Below, in pieces: positions 1-10,809 of a stretch of DNA of 64,000 nucleotides. Location of the stretch: assembly GCA_012845835.1 (NCBI GenBank), contig JABAKD010000002.1:2823501-2887500 (forward strand), given 5' to 3'. This stretch comes from Undaria pinnatifida. Lineage: Eukaryota > Sar > Phaeophyceae > Laminariales > Alariaceae. The notes below the pieces were generated by a model. The model ran no database searches. It saw only the letters and a program-made list of their open reading frames with translations, and was not told the DNA's origin. Within the stretch, counting starts at the first letter, position 1. The number at the start of each line of letters is the position of its first letter. A program made the position numbers and the translations under genes.

Positions 1-372
1 GTGGGTTAGCACAAAATCAACCTGTATATCACCGTAGCGGATATAGGCTTTACCTCTTTTAAAAAAGTCAACCTGACATGGACTACCAACCAGCACCTCC
101 CCGGGCTGCCCCTTGTGGTCAGCCCGTGCACATGGCGATGAGATAGAGATATCTACTAAGTCGTACACCTATCACTTACAAACGAGAGACACCCACCGCG
201 CAAGAGCGATCAGCCTTTGTTGTTCCAAGGGTTTTCGCTGAGATGCCTTCTCCACCAAATTTGTTGCCGATGAACACAGGACCACGACCCGATGTAGCGA
301 AACACGGTTGCGAGCGCAATCTACTGTAGTATCATCGCACAAGGGATAGCGATGTGGTGATGCTCTATCAAA
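1..372. other. no gene recognised
   Basis: I see no repeat, RNA gene or convincing reading frame in this stretch. It may be the 5' flank of the exon candidate that follows. Confidence 0.3.
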
Positions 373-543
373 ATGTTCGGAAGATTCTTTGAGTATTTGG
401 CCTTCACATCTTCGTTCTTACTCTGTTTCGGCGGCAGGCGGAACGAGGGCGCCAACGGCGGTGCCATCATTAACGGTGGCGGTTTCATCAAGTTTGCGGC
501 CGCCGATCTCGTTAGTATGATCGACAACGTTGCCCTGGAAACG
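373..543 (+). CDS. candidate first exon with hydrophobic N-terminus
   Basis: An ATG opens a frame with a short basic/aromatic start followed by a hydrophobic stretch (residues about 7-20, LAFTSSFLLCFGG), like a signal peptide or anchor. A Gly/Asn-rich linker and an acidic-hydrophobic segment follow. A strong splice donor, ACG|GTGAGT, begins at 544. The frame stays open only about 30 bases beyond it, as expected if the exon ends at the donor. The minus strand is also open here, so strand choice is an inference. The product is not recognised; I could not follow the next exon with certainty, although coding-like sequence resumes near 1.08 kb. Confidence 0.3.
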
Positions 544-1059
544 GTGAGTCGTTCTGATCATTTCTTCGCTTGAGCTGTTGGTCGTGATGATGCTTAAAGG
601 CAACTGTACAGTGAGGGGGTGGCATGTGGCAAGGGTTTGGCGTTTCTCGTTGCTCGCTTAACCAGGGGGGTAAGACGCGTGCGACGAGAGACGTAGCATT
701 TTTCGCCTGAAATTGTTCGTGGATGGTGGTCCTGAACTCAATATCGTCTAGAATAAAACGTCATTTTTGTTTTTCATGATTCTCGCTGTGTACCTAGGCC
801 ATGGGATGTTTCGTCCGATGCAGTTTTTTTTTTTTTTTCAAGTAAGTTGTGTGGAGACGTCTTATTCGCCCAAGTTGAGGATTCTCAGAGAAAAAAAGGG
901 TGCATTACTATCGTACCACGCGTCTGTACTCGAGTTCATCAAAACCAACCCCAGTGTTTATCATCAACTATTGTGCTCTCAAAGCCTCCTTCGTTCTGGT
1001 GCTAGTCTATACCTCTAGAATGCGAATAGTTGGCACCCTCCATAGTATCGCCCCCTGCA

Positions 1060-1505
1060 CAAGCCGGTTTCGAAGACACAGCACTCGTGGGCATCCCAAC
1101 TCGTTGTGACCTCCATCATGAATGTGGTTCGCTGGTGTTTCGCCCACAGTGCCCCGACATCAAGAACTACGACACAGAAACCCACTCTCATGAGGACGGC
1201 TTCGGCGACATCGACGATCCAACAGGGGAGTGCGGGTCGTCAGGCGACCTCTGCACCTGGTTCGAAGGCGAAGTCACAATCGGCAGTGCTGACCCCATCG
1301 TGGGAGAGACGCCTGATATTTGCGAGTTTTGAACCGGTGCATCTTTTGCAACGTGCATGGAGAAACGCTGCAAGGAGTCATAAACGACTGTCGGTCATGT
1401 TCAGGTTGCGTTCAGTTTCATATGCCGGATGGTTGCGAGTGGGCACGCTTTTTTTGTGGAGAGATTCAGCACTGGGTTTGGCTGCCTCGGCTGAGACATT
1501 TGTGA
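1060..1505 (+). CDS. cysteine-rich coding-like sequence, unknown
   Basis: Two overlapping plus frames look coding-like. The first, to a stop at 1332, is acidic with spaced cysteines (HECGSLVF, CGSSGDLCTWFEGE). The second, 1320-1505, carries paired cysteines (CIFCNVHGE, CRSCSGC, CEWARFFCGE) suggestive of a small zinc-binding or disulfide-rich module. They may be one coding region broken by a frameshift, or two exons. A third frame (1106-1555) is also open, so frame choice is uncertain. I recognise no family. Confidence 0.22.
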
Positions 1506-1558
1506 CTGAGAGGCTGGAGCCGTTCTATCACGTGTGGTTGCTTAGAAGTATGTAGCGA

Positions 1559-3655
1559 ATGCGCGGCGGCCAAACGGAGTGGGATCGGAGCTTCAAGATG
1601 ACCGACCTGGGGGGTTACATTTCGTTTGAATTATCCATTTTCTTCTTCGCGTACCATGGGAACGCTGTGACTGGAATCACCCGGATATTACCGGCTTGTA
1701 GGGCAATCGTCGGACGTGTACGTGCCAAAGAATCGTTCGTACGCTATCATGTGACGAAAACGGCGTGTGCCGCGCATGAACGCTTAGGGCTGATGGCATG
1801 TGTCATAGAACATGCACCACACCTGTGATAAGATTGACTGGCCATCTCAGCATGTATCATGTTGTGGCGGGCTGTAAGATTCGCCAGAGAAAAAAAAAAG
1901 AAGGTGTATGTGGTATCTTGTTTGATTCAATGGCCCGGGCGTACCGGGAGAATTTTTTTCGTTCCTACCGCCACGCGGGGGAACAAAACGACAGCCTTGT
2001 CCCTTTCATAAGTTTTGTTTGCTGTGAGAAACGGTATATGTGGCCAGCATTGACACAGTGCTGATACATGCGCTTTGCACTAGTGCCGGCATTCGCCAGC
2101 ACCAGTGCATTTGGTAGGGCAGGGCAGGACTTCGACTTATGTTTCCTTCGCTCGAAAACATAATCCATTGTAACCCTCTCTGGACCCGACATCTTCTGAC
2201 CAACTATGCGAACTCAAACCTGAGAGACGGACTGACGGTCTTCCAGGCGCGGAGCACCGTCGCTGCCTTGTGGCACTGCTGCTAGCTGCTGCAGATGGCC
2301 CACTTCTTGTAGACAGCTGTCGCAGAGCGTGTCCAACGCAACTACAACAGACACTTCGCAGGTTGTGGTTGGGCAGCTCACACCGCAGGGGCCATCACTT
2401 TTGCTAACAAGCCATCATAGGCGACGAATGAGATCGCCTGATCACCGTGAAAAGACTGTGCGCCTAGGCGACTTGGACATTGCCCCTGTACGCGTTTGAG
2501 CTGCTGTTAACGATGAGGTCGCATAATTTGCCAAAATGGTCGTCTGCATCTTTTTGCGCGACAATCCGTAATCACATTAGGACAGCTGGAAAATCGTCGT
2601 TAATCACACCCTGATGCTTTTACCGGATGTAGTACTACGCACACGTGTATGAACATGTACTCGTACAACTTGTACGTTCTTCTGACTCGGCTGCGGCTAT
2701 AGCTGGTGCGTGCAGCTTGTCCATAACTATTTTTTCCTCTTCGTACCATTCATACTTTAGTACGAGCCTCATTCAAATCTGCCCGGTCGCTCCTGCTCGT
2801 ACAAGCCCCAGCACCGACGTAAAAACGGAGTATGATAGCCTCTTTTCACAACATGTACACAAGATACACTTTGTGTCTGGAACACGGCATGCGACGCCAG
2901 TTAGTAATTTGTTATTCCCGGCCAGGTTTGAATTCCCTGGTAAGGAAGAGTATGTGCTAAAAAACTTTGTGTACGAAAGGGGCCATGCTCGTAGTCGAGC
3001 CTAAATTTCGTAGGTGCTGTGTCGCGCACGTAATTTGATTGTGATTGGACTCCACTTGAAAAAAATTGCCCGTGAAAACGCGTACATGGTATTCCCGTAT
3101 AAGAGTTCGTACAGGCACAGCTGTGCTGCAAATTAGACAAGGCTGGAATGAAAGAACGTGCGTGCTCCTTCCCGTGTACAACGAAATGCTAATTTCGAAA
3201 AGTCGTTCCATTTTGTTTTTTGCGCACGAGCTCTCCCTAGTCTATACCAACATCCAAAGGATCCTTCGAAATTGCCGTCCAGCATTTCATAGAACGTGGC
3301 TACTTCCCTTCGCTGTTCTTTCTATCCCCGCACGCGTTGACGTTGAGGTACGGGACGGATAAAGGCGGTTGAAGGGCGTTGAAGCTGAACCTCGAAGAGG
3401 ACGTTCGAACAAACTAATTCAGCCGAATAATGCGAAGTTCGAGAAACCCATGCTGCGGTCGGCACGACAAAACAAACATCTCCAAGAAACCATCCACCAG
3501 ATACACATATTAGACGTACAAAAGTGGGGTCGAGTCATGCAGACCGGTTCTGAGTGGTATTGCTCGACTTTGATTCTCGAATGATGTATAGACTTTGTTA
3601 ATATTGACATGTTAGACCACTAACAGTGCTACTATCTTCATACTCTCGATGCATG
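1559..3655. other. no gene recognised
   Basis: Only short overlapping frames on both strands, none resembling a known family and none with a consistent coding pattern. GTAC-containing words are frequent but form no clear tandem array. Confidence 0.3.
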
Positions 3656-3659
3656 CCAA

Positions 3660-4150
3660 AATTAGCCCTTATTATGGAGAAAAACTATGAACAAAAAACA
3701 AAATAGTAACACCACTCCGCGTCGACAAAGTTTACACACGTATTGAACCACACAAGTACCAACAACCTCGACCAAACCATCCACCATACGCATAGTCTAT
3801 GCTAGAGCAGTAGTCTAGACTACATTAGATGCCATATTAAATAGATATGTTGGATCTAGCTCAAAATTAGCCACCTAGAGGAAAAACGCCAAAACTAGCC
3901 ATTGCAGTAGTGATAAACAAATAAATCATATACCGCTTGTAAAATCACACCCACCTATTAGACTAAACTACACAAGTACCAACAACCCCATCCACCCACA
4001 AACAACCCACCATGCATAGTCTAGACTATAATAGAAAATTTGCATAACAGCAGAAAGTACAGTGAACAACAACCAGATATCTTGGATCTTGCTCAAATGT
4101 CGCCGCTCGGAATTTTTAGACAACCACTACTATTAATAACTGTCGTTGTA
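3660..4150. repeat. diverged ~225-bp tandem repeat, copies 1 and 2
   Basis: Two successive units share the ordered landmarks CACAAGTACCAACAACC (3751 and 3974), CCACCAT..GCATAGTCTA (about 3780 and 4008) and TTGGATCT.GCTCAAA (about 3849 and 4081). The period is about 225 bp and similarity is partial. A further diverged copy lies at 4875-5035, on the far side of the inverted-repeat element. The motif GTCTAGACTA inside each unit is a short palindrome. No coding potential is seen. Confidence 0.6.
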
Positions 4151-4873
4151 GACTGTACTGTAATCCGTTAAAAAAAAACGGTGCATTAGGGCACCGAACT
4201 TGGGATTCGAGCCTAGGAAACGGGTGCATTTGGGGGCCGACACGAGTATTTTAGCCAGAAGACCCGTTCAATACATTGTTGTCTTCGATTGTTTCTTGTA
4301 CGATTTCGTAGCAAGGTCGTTGTTTTGCTTGTGTCCGGTACCCTTTCGTACCAAAGGTCGCAGTTGTTGACTGTTTCTGGTACGATTTGGATTTAAGATG
4401 TCGCTTGACTGATTATACGATAGCCCCCCCCAAAACCAGCGAGTTTCTTTAACGAACGTTTCATGGCTACTCGACACGGGGAAGGATGATATGAAAAGTA
4501 CAATCGCCACATAATTTCTTGTAGGCAAAGGACAATCGAAGAATGACGTCGGGGGAGCAAGGGGCATCGTATTTCAGGAGATAGGGCCGGGCGAGCTGGT
4601 TTCGAAACCGGCGATTTTGTTCAAGAAATGTTGGGGAGGGTACCGCAGAACGACTTGCTTCCCGGTACGATTTCGTCCCAATGGCCGCGCTTTTGACTAT
4701 TTGCGGTCTACTATCTCGTACCAAAAACTATCTCGTACCAAAAATCGTACGATATCGTACTAATGTCACTTTTTTGCCCGTTTCCGGTACGATTAGACTA
4801 ATGCACCGGTCTCCTAGGCACAAATCTCAGGTTCGGTCCCCTAATGCACTGGTCCCTTAACGCATTACAGTAC
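4151..4873. mobile_element. MITE-like element with ~80-bp terminal inverted repeats
   Basis: The left arm (4151-4234) and right arm (4797-4873) are imperfect reverse complements. Both carry, in mirrored order, CTGTACTGTAAT, CGTTAA, GGTGCATTAGGG, ACCGAAC and GCCTAGGA. The interior, about 560 bp, has no credible ORF but repeats GGTACGATTT and TCGTACCAAA. Size, lack of coding sequence and long inverted ends fit a non-autonomous DNA transposon (MITE-like) or a foldback element. A clean target-site duplication is not evident; AATAA-like words flank both sides. It sits inside the ~225-bp tandem repeat, consistent with insertion into it. Confidence 0.7.
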
Positions 4874-4874
4874 A

Positions 4875-5035
4875 CCCGAAATAATGAAAACATGAGTTAA
4901 CCGCTGCACACGAAACAAAAAATACACCTAATCCTGCTCGTAACCACCTTGAAGAAGCCATCTACCCACAAACCATCCACCGTAGACATACTACAGCAGT
5001 AGTCTAGAATACATTGATAAGTACAATGCATATGA
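4875..5035. repeat. third, partial copy of the ~225-bp repeat
   Basis: CCACAAACCATCCACC, GTAGACATAC and CAGCAGTAGTCTAGAATACATT match the order seen in the copies at 3.7-4.1 kb. Its left part seems to have been separated from copy 2 by the inverted-repeat element. Confidence 0.5.
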
Positions 5036-5059
5036 TACAGCAGCATAGTCGCGCCAATA

Positions 5060-5946
5060 ATGTTCAACGTGTTTTTCACGGCGGTACCGCGTGTGGCCGA
5101 AGAAAGCTTCCTCGCTGATGCAGCCATCACGGACAACGTGGTGCGGCTCCAACGAAAGAAGGAAAGAGGATAAGAAGGGCACTTCACCCATAGGCAAAGT
5201 CGACGAGTGGAGGAGGAAGGGAGAGGAGGAGGTACAGAGATTGTAGGGTATGTCGTACGCTGACGATGTGGGCATCGTATCGCGGTCATCAGAAGGGCTA
5301 GAGAGGATGGTGACGGTGATCGTGACAGCGTGCTCGGCGTCGGGGATTACGGTCTCCCAGGCAAAATCAATGGCTATGCGCCTGAAAACCAATAGTGTGG
5401 GGAAGGTGTCGTTCACCATGAATGCAGCCCGCCAGGTATACAAACAACCGAGTTAGTGTACTTGGGCGGGGCTATCAAAGAAGACAGAGAACTTTTCATT
5501 GAAGTAACGCAGCGTCTTCAGAGGGTCTGGGCGTTTCCAGCGGTACAAGATGCAAATCAATTATCGCCCGGGTGTGCGCTTACGGTTGAAGGTGCGGTTG
5601 CTCAACACCGAGGCGATCGAGACACTACTCTACGGCTATATGCCGTGGAGCCCGAACAAGCCTGACTATGACAGGCTACGACGTGTTCACCACTCCATGC
5701 TTCTCCGATGCCTTGGATGGCAGAAGCGGAAGCGCGACGACCACATCCTATCGTACGCCGACGTGCTTGCCCAAAACAGCTTCCGAGGGCATAGAGGCGA
5801 GCGTGCGCAAACGGAGGATATTGTTTGCGAGATTCGCAGCACGTGTCGGGGAGGAGCGTCTGTCACAGAGGGTGGTGTTTAGGGAGCTTGCTGGGGGTTT
5901 AAGGAATATTCAGGGGGGCAAGACATGGACTGGATGGTATATCTGA
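5060..5946 (+). pseudogene. LINE-type reverse transcriptase fragment
   Basis: The conceptual product is the C-terminal half of a non-LTR retrotransposon reverse transcriptase. Recognisable pieces in order are LFN-like FNVFFTAV (5060 on), the catalytic YADDVGIVSRS (about 5253), the palm/thumb region ERMVTVIVTACSASGITVSQAKS, then YLGGAIKEDREL (5457 on) and the tail VHHSMLLRCLGWQKRKRDDHILSYAD split over two frames. At least three frame changes or stops (near 5170, 5450 and 5560-5760) break it. The 5' end, including endonuclease and fingers, is absent, as expected of a 5'-truncated insertion. It is dead; the family call is firm, the exact clade is not. Confidence 0.85.
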
Positions 5947-6145
5947 AAGATGATTTATCTGTCTTTGGAATGATGTTCGAAGGGTAGCGAAATGATGCCC
6001 AGAAGCCCGTAGGTGGTTTCGACTGATAGAAGAGGGGAGCAGAGTTACTTATGCGGAATTTGCATGAGATGGACAGACACAGAGCAGCAGGACGGCACGC
6101 AAAGGCCGCGGCAGCACTATCCATCGTCGGCATCTCCAAACGGTC

Positions 6146-6186
6146 GGGGGTGGGCGTGGGGGGGAGCGGCGTGGGGGGGGGCGGGG
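6146..6186 (+). repeat. G-rich tract
   Basis: Several runs of three to eight G occur close together (GGGGG, GGGGGGG) and could form a G-quadruplex on the plus strand. No other feature. Confidence 0.4.
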
Positions 6187-6310
6187 TCATCCCTTGAAGC
6201 TTGGGCTCCAGACAGCACTCCAAGCCACACGCACCGGTCCCCAGGCATCTTCCAGTGCTCCTGTTATTCCTAGACTCTGAGCACGAAAGAGCAGGTGGCA
6301 ACTTCCCAGT

Positions 6311-6625
6311 ATGAGGTGGCCTCCAGCGATGATGCCGCCGCTTCTGGCGGCGTGTCACCTTTGCCAGCTCCAACACACACCAGCGCTGGCGGCAGAAGTT
6401 ATCGACGTTGACACGGAAAAGAAACGCGTGCCGGTGATTTCGCCTGCTCCTGAGTACAACTCGCTCACGGGAGAAGCGTACGAGTTGCCGGCGGAGACGA
6501 TCAAAGCCGTCGGTGGTTTCCCGGTGCCGGGCGGTTTTCGGATGGAAGCCACGCGTGAAGCCTTGTTTATGTACTCGATTAGCGTGTACGTACAAACGAT
6601 CGACGAGAAGACAGCGACATGTTGA
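6311..6625 (+). CDS. unknown protein, coding-like exon
   Basis: The 104-codon frame has a balanced composition after about residue 28 (VIDVDTEKKRVPVISPAPEY, then LPAETIKAVGG) and ends in MYSISVYVQTIDEKTATC. It looks more like coding sequence than its neighbours, but an overlapping minus frame (6355-6633) is also open. No motif is recognised. It could be one exon of a larger gene or a chance frame. Confidence 0.25.
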   Translation: MRWPPAMMPPLLAACHLCQLQHTPALAAEVIDVDTEKKRVPVISPAPEYNSLTGEAYELPAETIKAVGGFPVPGGFRMEATREALFMYSISVYVQTIDEKTATC

Positions 6626-6824
6626 TGATGCAAAGGGCACCTTACCTTTTGAACAGAATATCAAGACAAAGGTCAAACAAGAGACACCATTGAAATTATT
6701 AAAACCAACTATAAGTCACTTCAATTATGCAACTTAGCGGGCACCCCCGGCCAATACCGGATTTGCTCTGTACATGTACTACCAGTTTATTTCCAGTTTA
6801 CGTACCTAAGCGAAGGCGTGCGTC

Positions 6825-7625
6825 GGTACCTTGGCGGTGGTATATACCGCCGGTACTGCCGGTATTTACAATGTATTCAACTGTATGCCGGTAAAGGTAC
6901 CGGTACACGTACAGACTTTTGTACCGGTACCGGACGCTTCGATAAGTTCTGTACGGCATCAAATCCGGTACCAGAAACCTCCGTAAAGCCTGTGCGACAT
7001 CAATACCGGCACTAAAAACTCCGGTAAGTTCGGCACAACATCAATACCGGTGGCGGAAACCTCGATAAATTTGGGAGAGACATCCATACCGATGCCGGAC
7101 ACTTCTTTTGTAAGTTCGGTATGACATCGATACCGGTACAGGCGGTACCGGTACATACTTTCGTACAGGTGCCGGACACATTTCGATACCTCCAATACTG
7201 GCACCGGACATTTCGGTATGTCCGGTATGACATCAAATCTGGCACCTTAAACTTGACATTTCGGTATGTCCGGTATGACATCAAATCTGGCACCTTAAAC
7301 TTGCGTAAAACCGGTACGACATTATTACCAGCACCGGAATCTCCGGTAAGTTCGGCACGACATAGCATTACCGGTGGCAGAAACGTCGGTACGTTTCTGT
7401 ACGACATCCATACCGATGCCGGACACTTCTTTTGTAAGTTCGGTATGACATCGATACCGGTACAGGCTGTACCGGTACATACTTTCGTACAGGTGCCGAA
7501 CACATTTCGGTCACCTCCAATACCGGTACCGGACACTTCGGTAAGTCTGGTACGACGTCAATACCGGTACCGGACACTTCGGTACGTTGGGTACGACATC
7601 CATACCGGCACCGTACCGAACACAC
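6825..7625. repeat. GGTACCGG-type minisatellite
   Basis: About 800 bp are built from variants of a unit roughly 45-60 bp long. It contains ATACCGGTACCGG, ACACTTCGGTA, GT.CGGTA and CGACATC. The unit is clear at 7180-7300, where a ~57-bp segment is repeated almost exactly, and again at 7520-7610. Longer internal duplications occur (7100-7180 resembles 7430-7510). Frames across it on both strands are open only because the unit lacks stops; I do not call them genes. Confidence 0.85.
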
Positions 7626-7639
7626 CCTTGCAGTTTTTT

Positions 7640-8555
7640 GTTGCCGTTTGTAGAGCTAGCGAAAACCGAACATTAGGGCGAGCATGGGCGAAATTCGACA
7701 CAAGCCAACCAGCGAAAAATACTGGAAAATGGGAATGCTGAAACCTATGAGCGGAATCAAGGAGGGCACGCACTGTGGCGAAAGGACGGCACCTATGACT
7801 ACCGCGTGTCCACAAGCTTGCTGAGGGTACACTTATACTAGTTGAGGTGGAAAGTAACCGCGATGAGAAAAAACGTCAAAAAAATACACACAAAACAAGT
7901 TGGGCGGTGGGGGAGGCGTGTGTTATGATGTTGTCGCTGCTAACCTATGACGGTTCGGTGTACCGACAAGACAAGACCGTTCGCGGGTTCCATGTGTCGG
8001 TGGGGCGTAGTCACATTTTCCTCGTGGCAGCCTTTGGCGAGAGGTTTTCAGGAAGTGAGAGGGTTGTTACTGCTGACCCGAGTATTAGACGAGCGTCATT
8101 AAGGGATTCCCGCGAGCCATAAAAATACCTGGTCCCCAACATCAATAAAACGCAATACATGATTGATGGTACTATCTCTCTGCGGGGCATCATATGTCCT
8201 CAAACAACGTCACGGAGGCACAATCGAGCTGCTCTTGTGTTCTGGTGGTTCGCGTGGTAGGCGAGAAGGCGATGTTATGGGGACTTGGTTTGGCAACAAA
8301 TAGGTGCATTCAGCGTATCTGTTGGGACGTATGGGCAGTGGACCCATGGCTTACTTTCAGAGGGCGGGAAGTTTCAGAGAGTCTTGCGTTGGCGACGGCT
8401 GGAACGATCTAACGTGTTTCACCAAGAGAATCCGGCGTGAAATCACCAATAAATAAATCGACTATCCACTCCGTTAAATATTTTTCTCCAGCGGCATAGG
8501 AAGTAATACAAATATCTGTACTGGACACCGGCTGTCAAGACACAAGCCTAACCTG
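7640..8555. other. no gene recognised
   Basis: Short frames only. I see no repeat or RNA signature. Confidence 0.3.
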
Positions 8556-8584
8556 GCACAACGCAACCCGACCTAACGAAAGCA

Positions 8585-8880
8585 CGGGTGGTCTTGATGT
8601 CTGGTGGTCGCAACCTAACCCGCCCGCTCGCCCATCCGCACACCAAACCACCACCCTTGATGTTGAACCCCCAACCCACTCCAACTCAACCCAACGCAAG
8701 CGCCGTGTTGATGTCTGGTGATCGCAAGACAAAGCACACAACCACCCATCCACCCACGTGGCACCCAATCATCCACTCAACCACTCACCCATCCAACCAC
8801 ATACCCACGCACCCACCCACCTACCGGCTCACCCGCCCAACAACCTTCCCATCCACCTAAACAACCCAAACCCAACCGCA
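8585..8880. repeat. low-complexity CCCA/ACCC-rich region with a short duplication
   Basis: TTGATGTCTGGTG.TCGCAA occurs at about 8593 and again at 8708, each followed by strings of CCAACC, CACCCA and CCATCC. The apparent Pro/Thr/His-rich frames are composition artefacts. Confidence 0.6.
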
Positions 8881-8978
8881 ACCTCAACGTCACTGATACC
8901 AAACCCACACACGAACACAAAAAAGACATTACTGTCACGAAACCTTGTTGCCTGTGCATACCAAACGTGTTGGCTAAT

Positions 8979-10799
8979 TTAATACAACACCTCGGCTTTA
9001 ACGTGAGCAGCGGGACCCCGTTTCTTATCCGCTGATGCGCGGGTGTAAGGATATTTTGTCAGTGGCCCTTCTACCGGGCATGTGAGATTGGTTCGGATCG
9101 GGCCGTGCTCAGGAGAGTGGGTAGGTTGTTTCTCATGAAGGCCCCACAGCGAGCGTTTCCTGCTATCTACTACATGACATTCCGCTTTGACGTTGATTTT
9201 TGGCTCCGACAAGAGATCGTTTTTACCACGGGCGCACGCCGTGGGTACGCTGCCGGCCAGTACACCCCACTGCCGCAACTTGTTGAGGTTGTGATGCGAA
9301 AAGAGGGTGCCAGCGCCGTTAACCTGGTCTTCCTCGGCATGCACGTCACAGTAAGCAGCATCCCTACTTTTCTGGATGCTGTGCGTCGGTTTCCTTTCGC
9401 ATGAAATATGCGCACAACGCGTTGTATCCACGTTGACCATGTCGTCGTGTAGCTTGCAGTACGGCGCCGTTTCGTTGTCCTTCACATTGAAGTACGCTCT
9501 CGAAGTGCAAGGCCCCTGAAGGCAACTCCGGCTGCTGACGTGTACCATGTCGTCCTTGGCGTGTTTTCGGCAGTACATATCCGTCTCACTTCCGACGGCA
9601 TTGAATGTCGCCGGCGCTACGCACGAGTCGTGTGAGCAACGCTTGTCAAACATGCTGATCATATCTACATTGGCATGGTTCACGCAGTATACCGCTGGCC
9701 TGTTTCCCGGTACGTTGAAAGATGGAGAGAGCTTACAGAGGTTATGTGCGCAACGCTTGAGGGGTGTTGCCACCACGCCATTGTCCGATTCAATTCCGCC
9801 GCAGGCCGCCTTCCTATTGTCCTCGAAACCACTTGTCCGTTTTCTTTTCTTGGAAGTACGTGCCGAACGCGATCTCCCGAGGTTCACCATGCCATCCTGA
9901 GCATGGAGTCCACAGTAAACCACCGTCTTATTGCCTTCGAAGTTGTAGCTGGCCCTCGATGTGCACGATTCGTGGACACAGCGCTTGGTGATGACGTCTA
10001 CCATGCCGTCCTCGGCATGTTTTCGGCAGTAAGCAGCCGTCTCACTGCCGACAATATTGAACATCGGCGGCATTACGCAAAAGCCGTGCGAGCAACGCTT
10101 GGCAAGCATGTTGACCATGCCTCCACGGGCATGGATCCTGCAGTAAACCGCCGTCCTACTGCTTGGTACGTTGAAACTTGGAAGGAGTGGGCAGGGGTAG
10201 TGTGCGCAACGCCTGTGGGACTCTACCACCATGCCCTGTTCAGCTTGCATCTCGCAGTGCGCCACTTTTTTACTGCCGTCAAGAGTTCGAGTCGGCCTTT
10301 GTTTTTGGGCATTACGTGCGGAACGCGTTCTTTGCACACTCACCATGCCATCCTCCGCATGCAGCTCGCAGTACAACGGCGTCATACTGCCTTTGACACA
10401 GAAGGTCGGCCTCGTTGTACACGACTCATGGACGCAGCGCCTGATCTTTACGTTTATCATGCCGTCGGCGGCATGTTCTTTGCAGTACACGGCCGTCCTA
10501 CTGCCAACGACCCCAAAGCTCGGCATCCTGTTGCAGGGATGGGCACACCGCCTGAGGGTGACGTTTACCATGCCATCGGCGGCATGGGCTTTGCAGTACA
10601 CTGCCGTCTTGCTGCCAACGACACCAAAGCTCGGCGGCCTGGCACAAAAAGCGTGTGCGCAACGCTTTATTAGTTGGTTGATCATACCTCTATGAGCGTG
10701 TTTCTCGCAGTAAAGAGTTGTCCGGTTGCCCCGGAAGTTGAAGGAAGGGAGGAGTAAGCAGCGGAAGTGTGCGCAGCGCTTGTGTAGAACATCCGCCAT
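8979..10799 (-). CDS. EsV-1-7 repeat protein, 606 aa
   Basis: A single uninterrupted frame of 606 codons carries thirteen tandem ~38-residue units over residues 8 to about 490. The canonical unit follows C-X4-C-X16-C-X2-H-X12, e.g. RCAHAFC, then PPSFGVVGSKTAVYC, KAH and AADGMVNV in unit 2. This is the EsV-1-7 domain, presumed to bind metal. In Ectocarpus the family includes IMMEDIATE UPRIGHT, a developmental regulator; the biochemical role is unknown. Unit 3 has C-X3-C. Units 5 and 9 (RSARNAQKQR, RSARTSKKRK) have lost the first cysteine pair, and units 6-9 and 10-13 look like successive copies of a four-unit block. The ~110-residue tail lacks the motif. No signal peptide or membrane segment is seen. 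Start: the first ATG, 7 codons before unit 1. No intron is needed. Confidence 0.93.
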   Translation of the reverse strand: MADVLHKRCAHFRCLLLPSFNFRGNRTTLYCEKHAHRGMINQLIKRCAHAFCARPPSFGVVGSKTAVYCKAHAADGMVNVTLRRCAHPCNRMPSFGVVGSRTAVYCKEHAADGMINVKIRRCVHESCTTRPTFCVKGSMTPLYCELHAEDGMVSVQRTRSARNAQKQRPTRTLDGSKKVAHCEMQAEQGMVVESHRRCAHYPCPLLPSFNVPSSRTAVYCRIHARGGMVNMLAKRCSHGFCVMPPMFNIVGSETAAYCRKHAEDGMVDVITKRCVHESCTSRASYNFEGNKTVVYCGLHAQDGMVNLGRSRSARTSKKRKRTSGFEDNRKAACGGIESDNGVVATPLKRCAHNLCKLSPSFNVPGNRPAVYCVNHANVDMISMFDKRCSHDSCVAPATFNAVGSETDMYCRKHAKDDMVHVSSRSCLQGPCTSRAYFNVKDNETAPYCKLHDDMVNVDTTRCAHISCERKPTHSIQKSRDAAYCDVHAEEDQVNGAGTLFSHHNLNKLRQWGVLAGSVPTACARGKNDLLSEPKINVKAECHVVDSRKRSLWGLHEKQPTHSPEHGPIRTNLTCPVEGPLTKYPYTRASADKKRGPAAHVKAEVLY

Positions 10800-10809
10800 G
10801 TCGACTCAA

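Noticed and set aside
7012-7741. ORFs of 174 and 206 codons in the GGTACCGG array
   Set aside because: The repeat unit lacks stops in several frames on both strands, so openness carries no information.
8535-9035. His/Pro/Thr-rich ORFs
   Set aside because: Low-complexity CCCA repeats; amino-acid composition follows the base repeat.
9105-10695. Plus-strand ORFs of up to 332 codons at 9.1-10.7 kb
   Set aside because: They are antisense shadows of the EsV-1-7 gene; the cysteine-motif spacing is perfect on the minus strand only.
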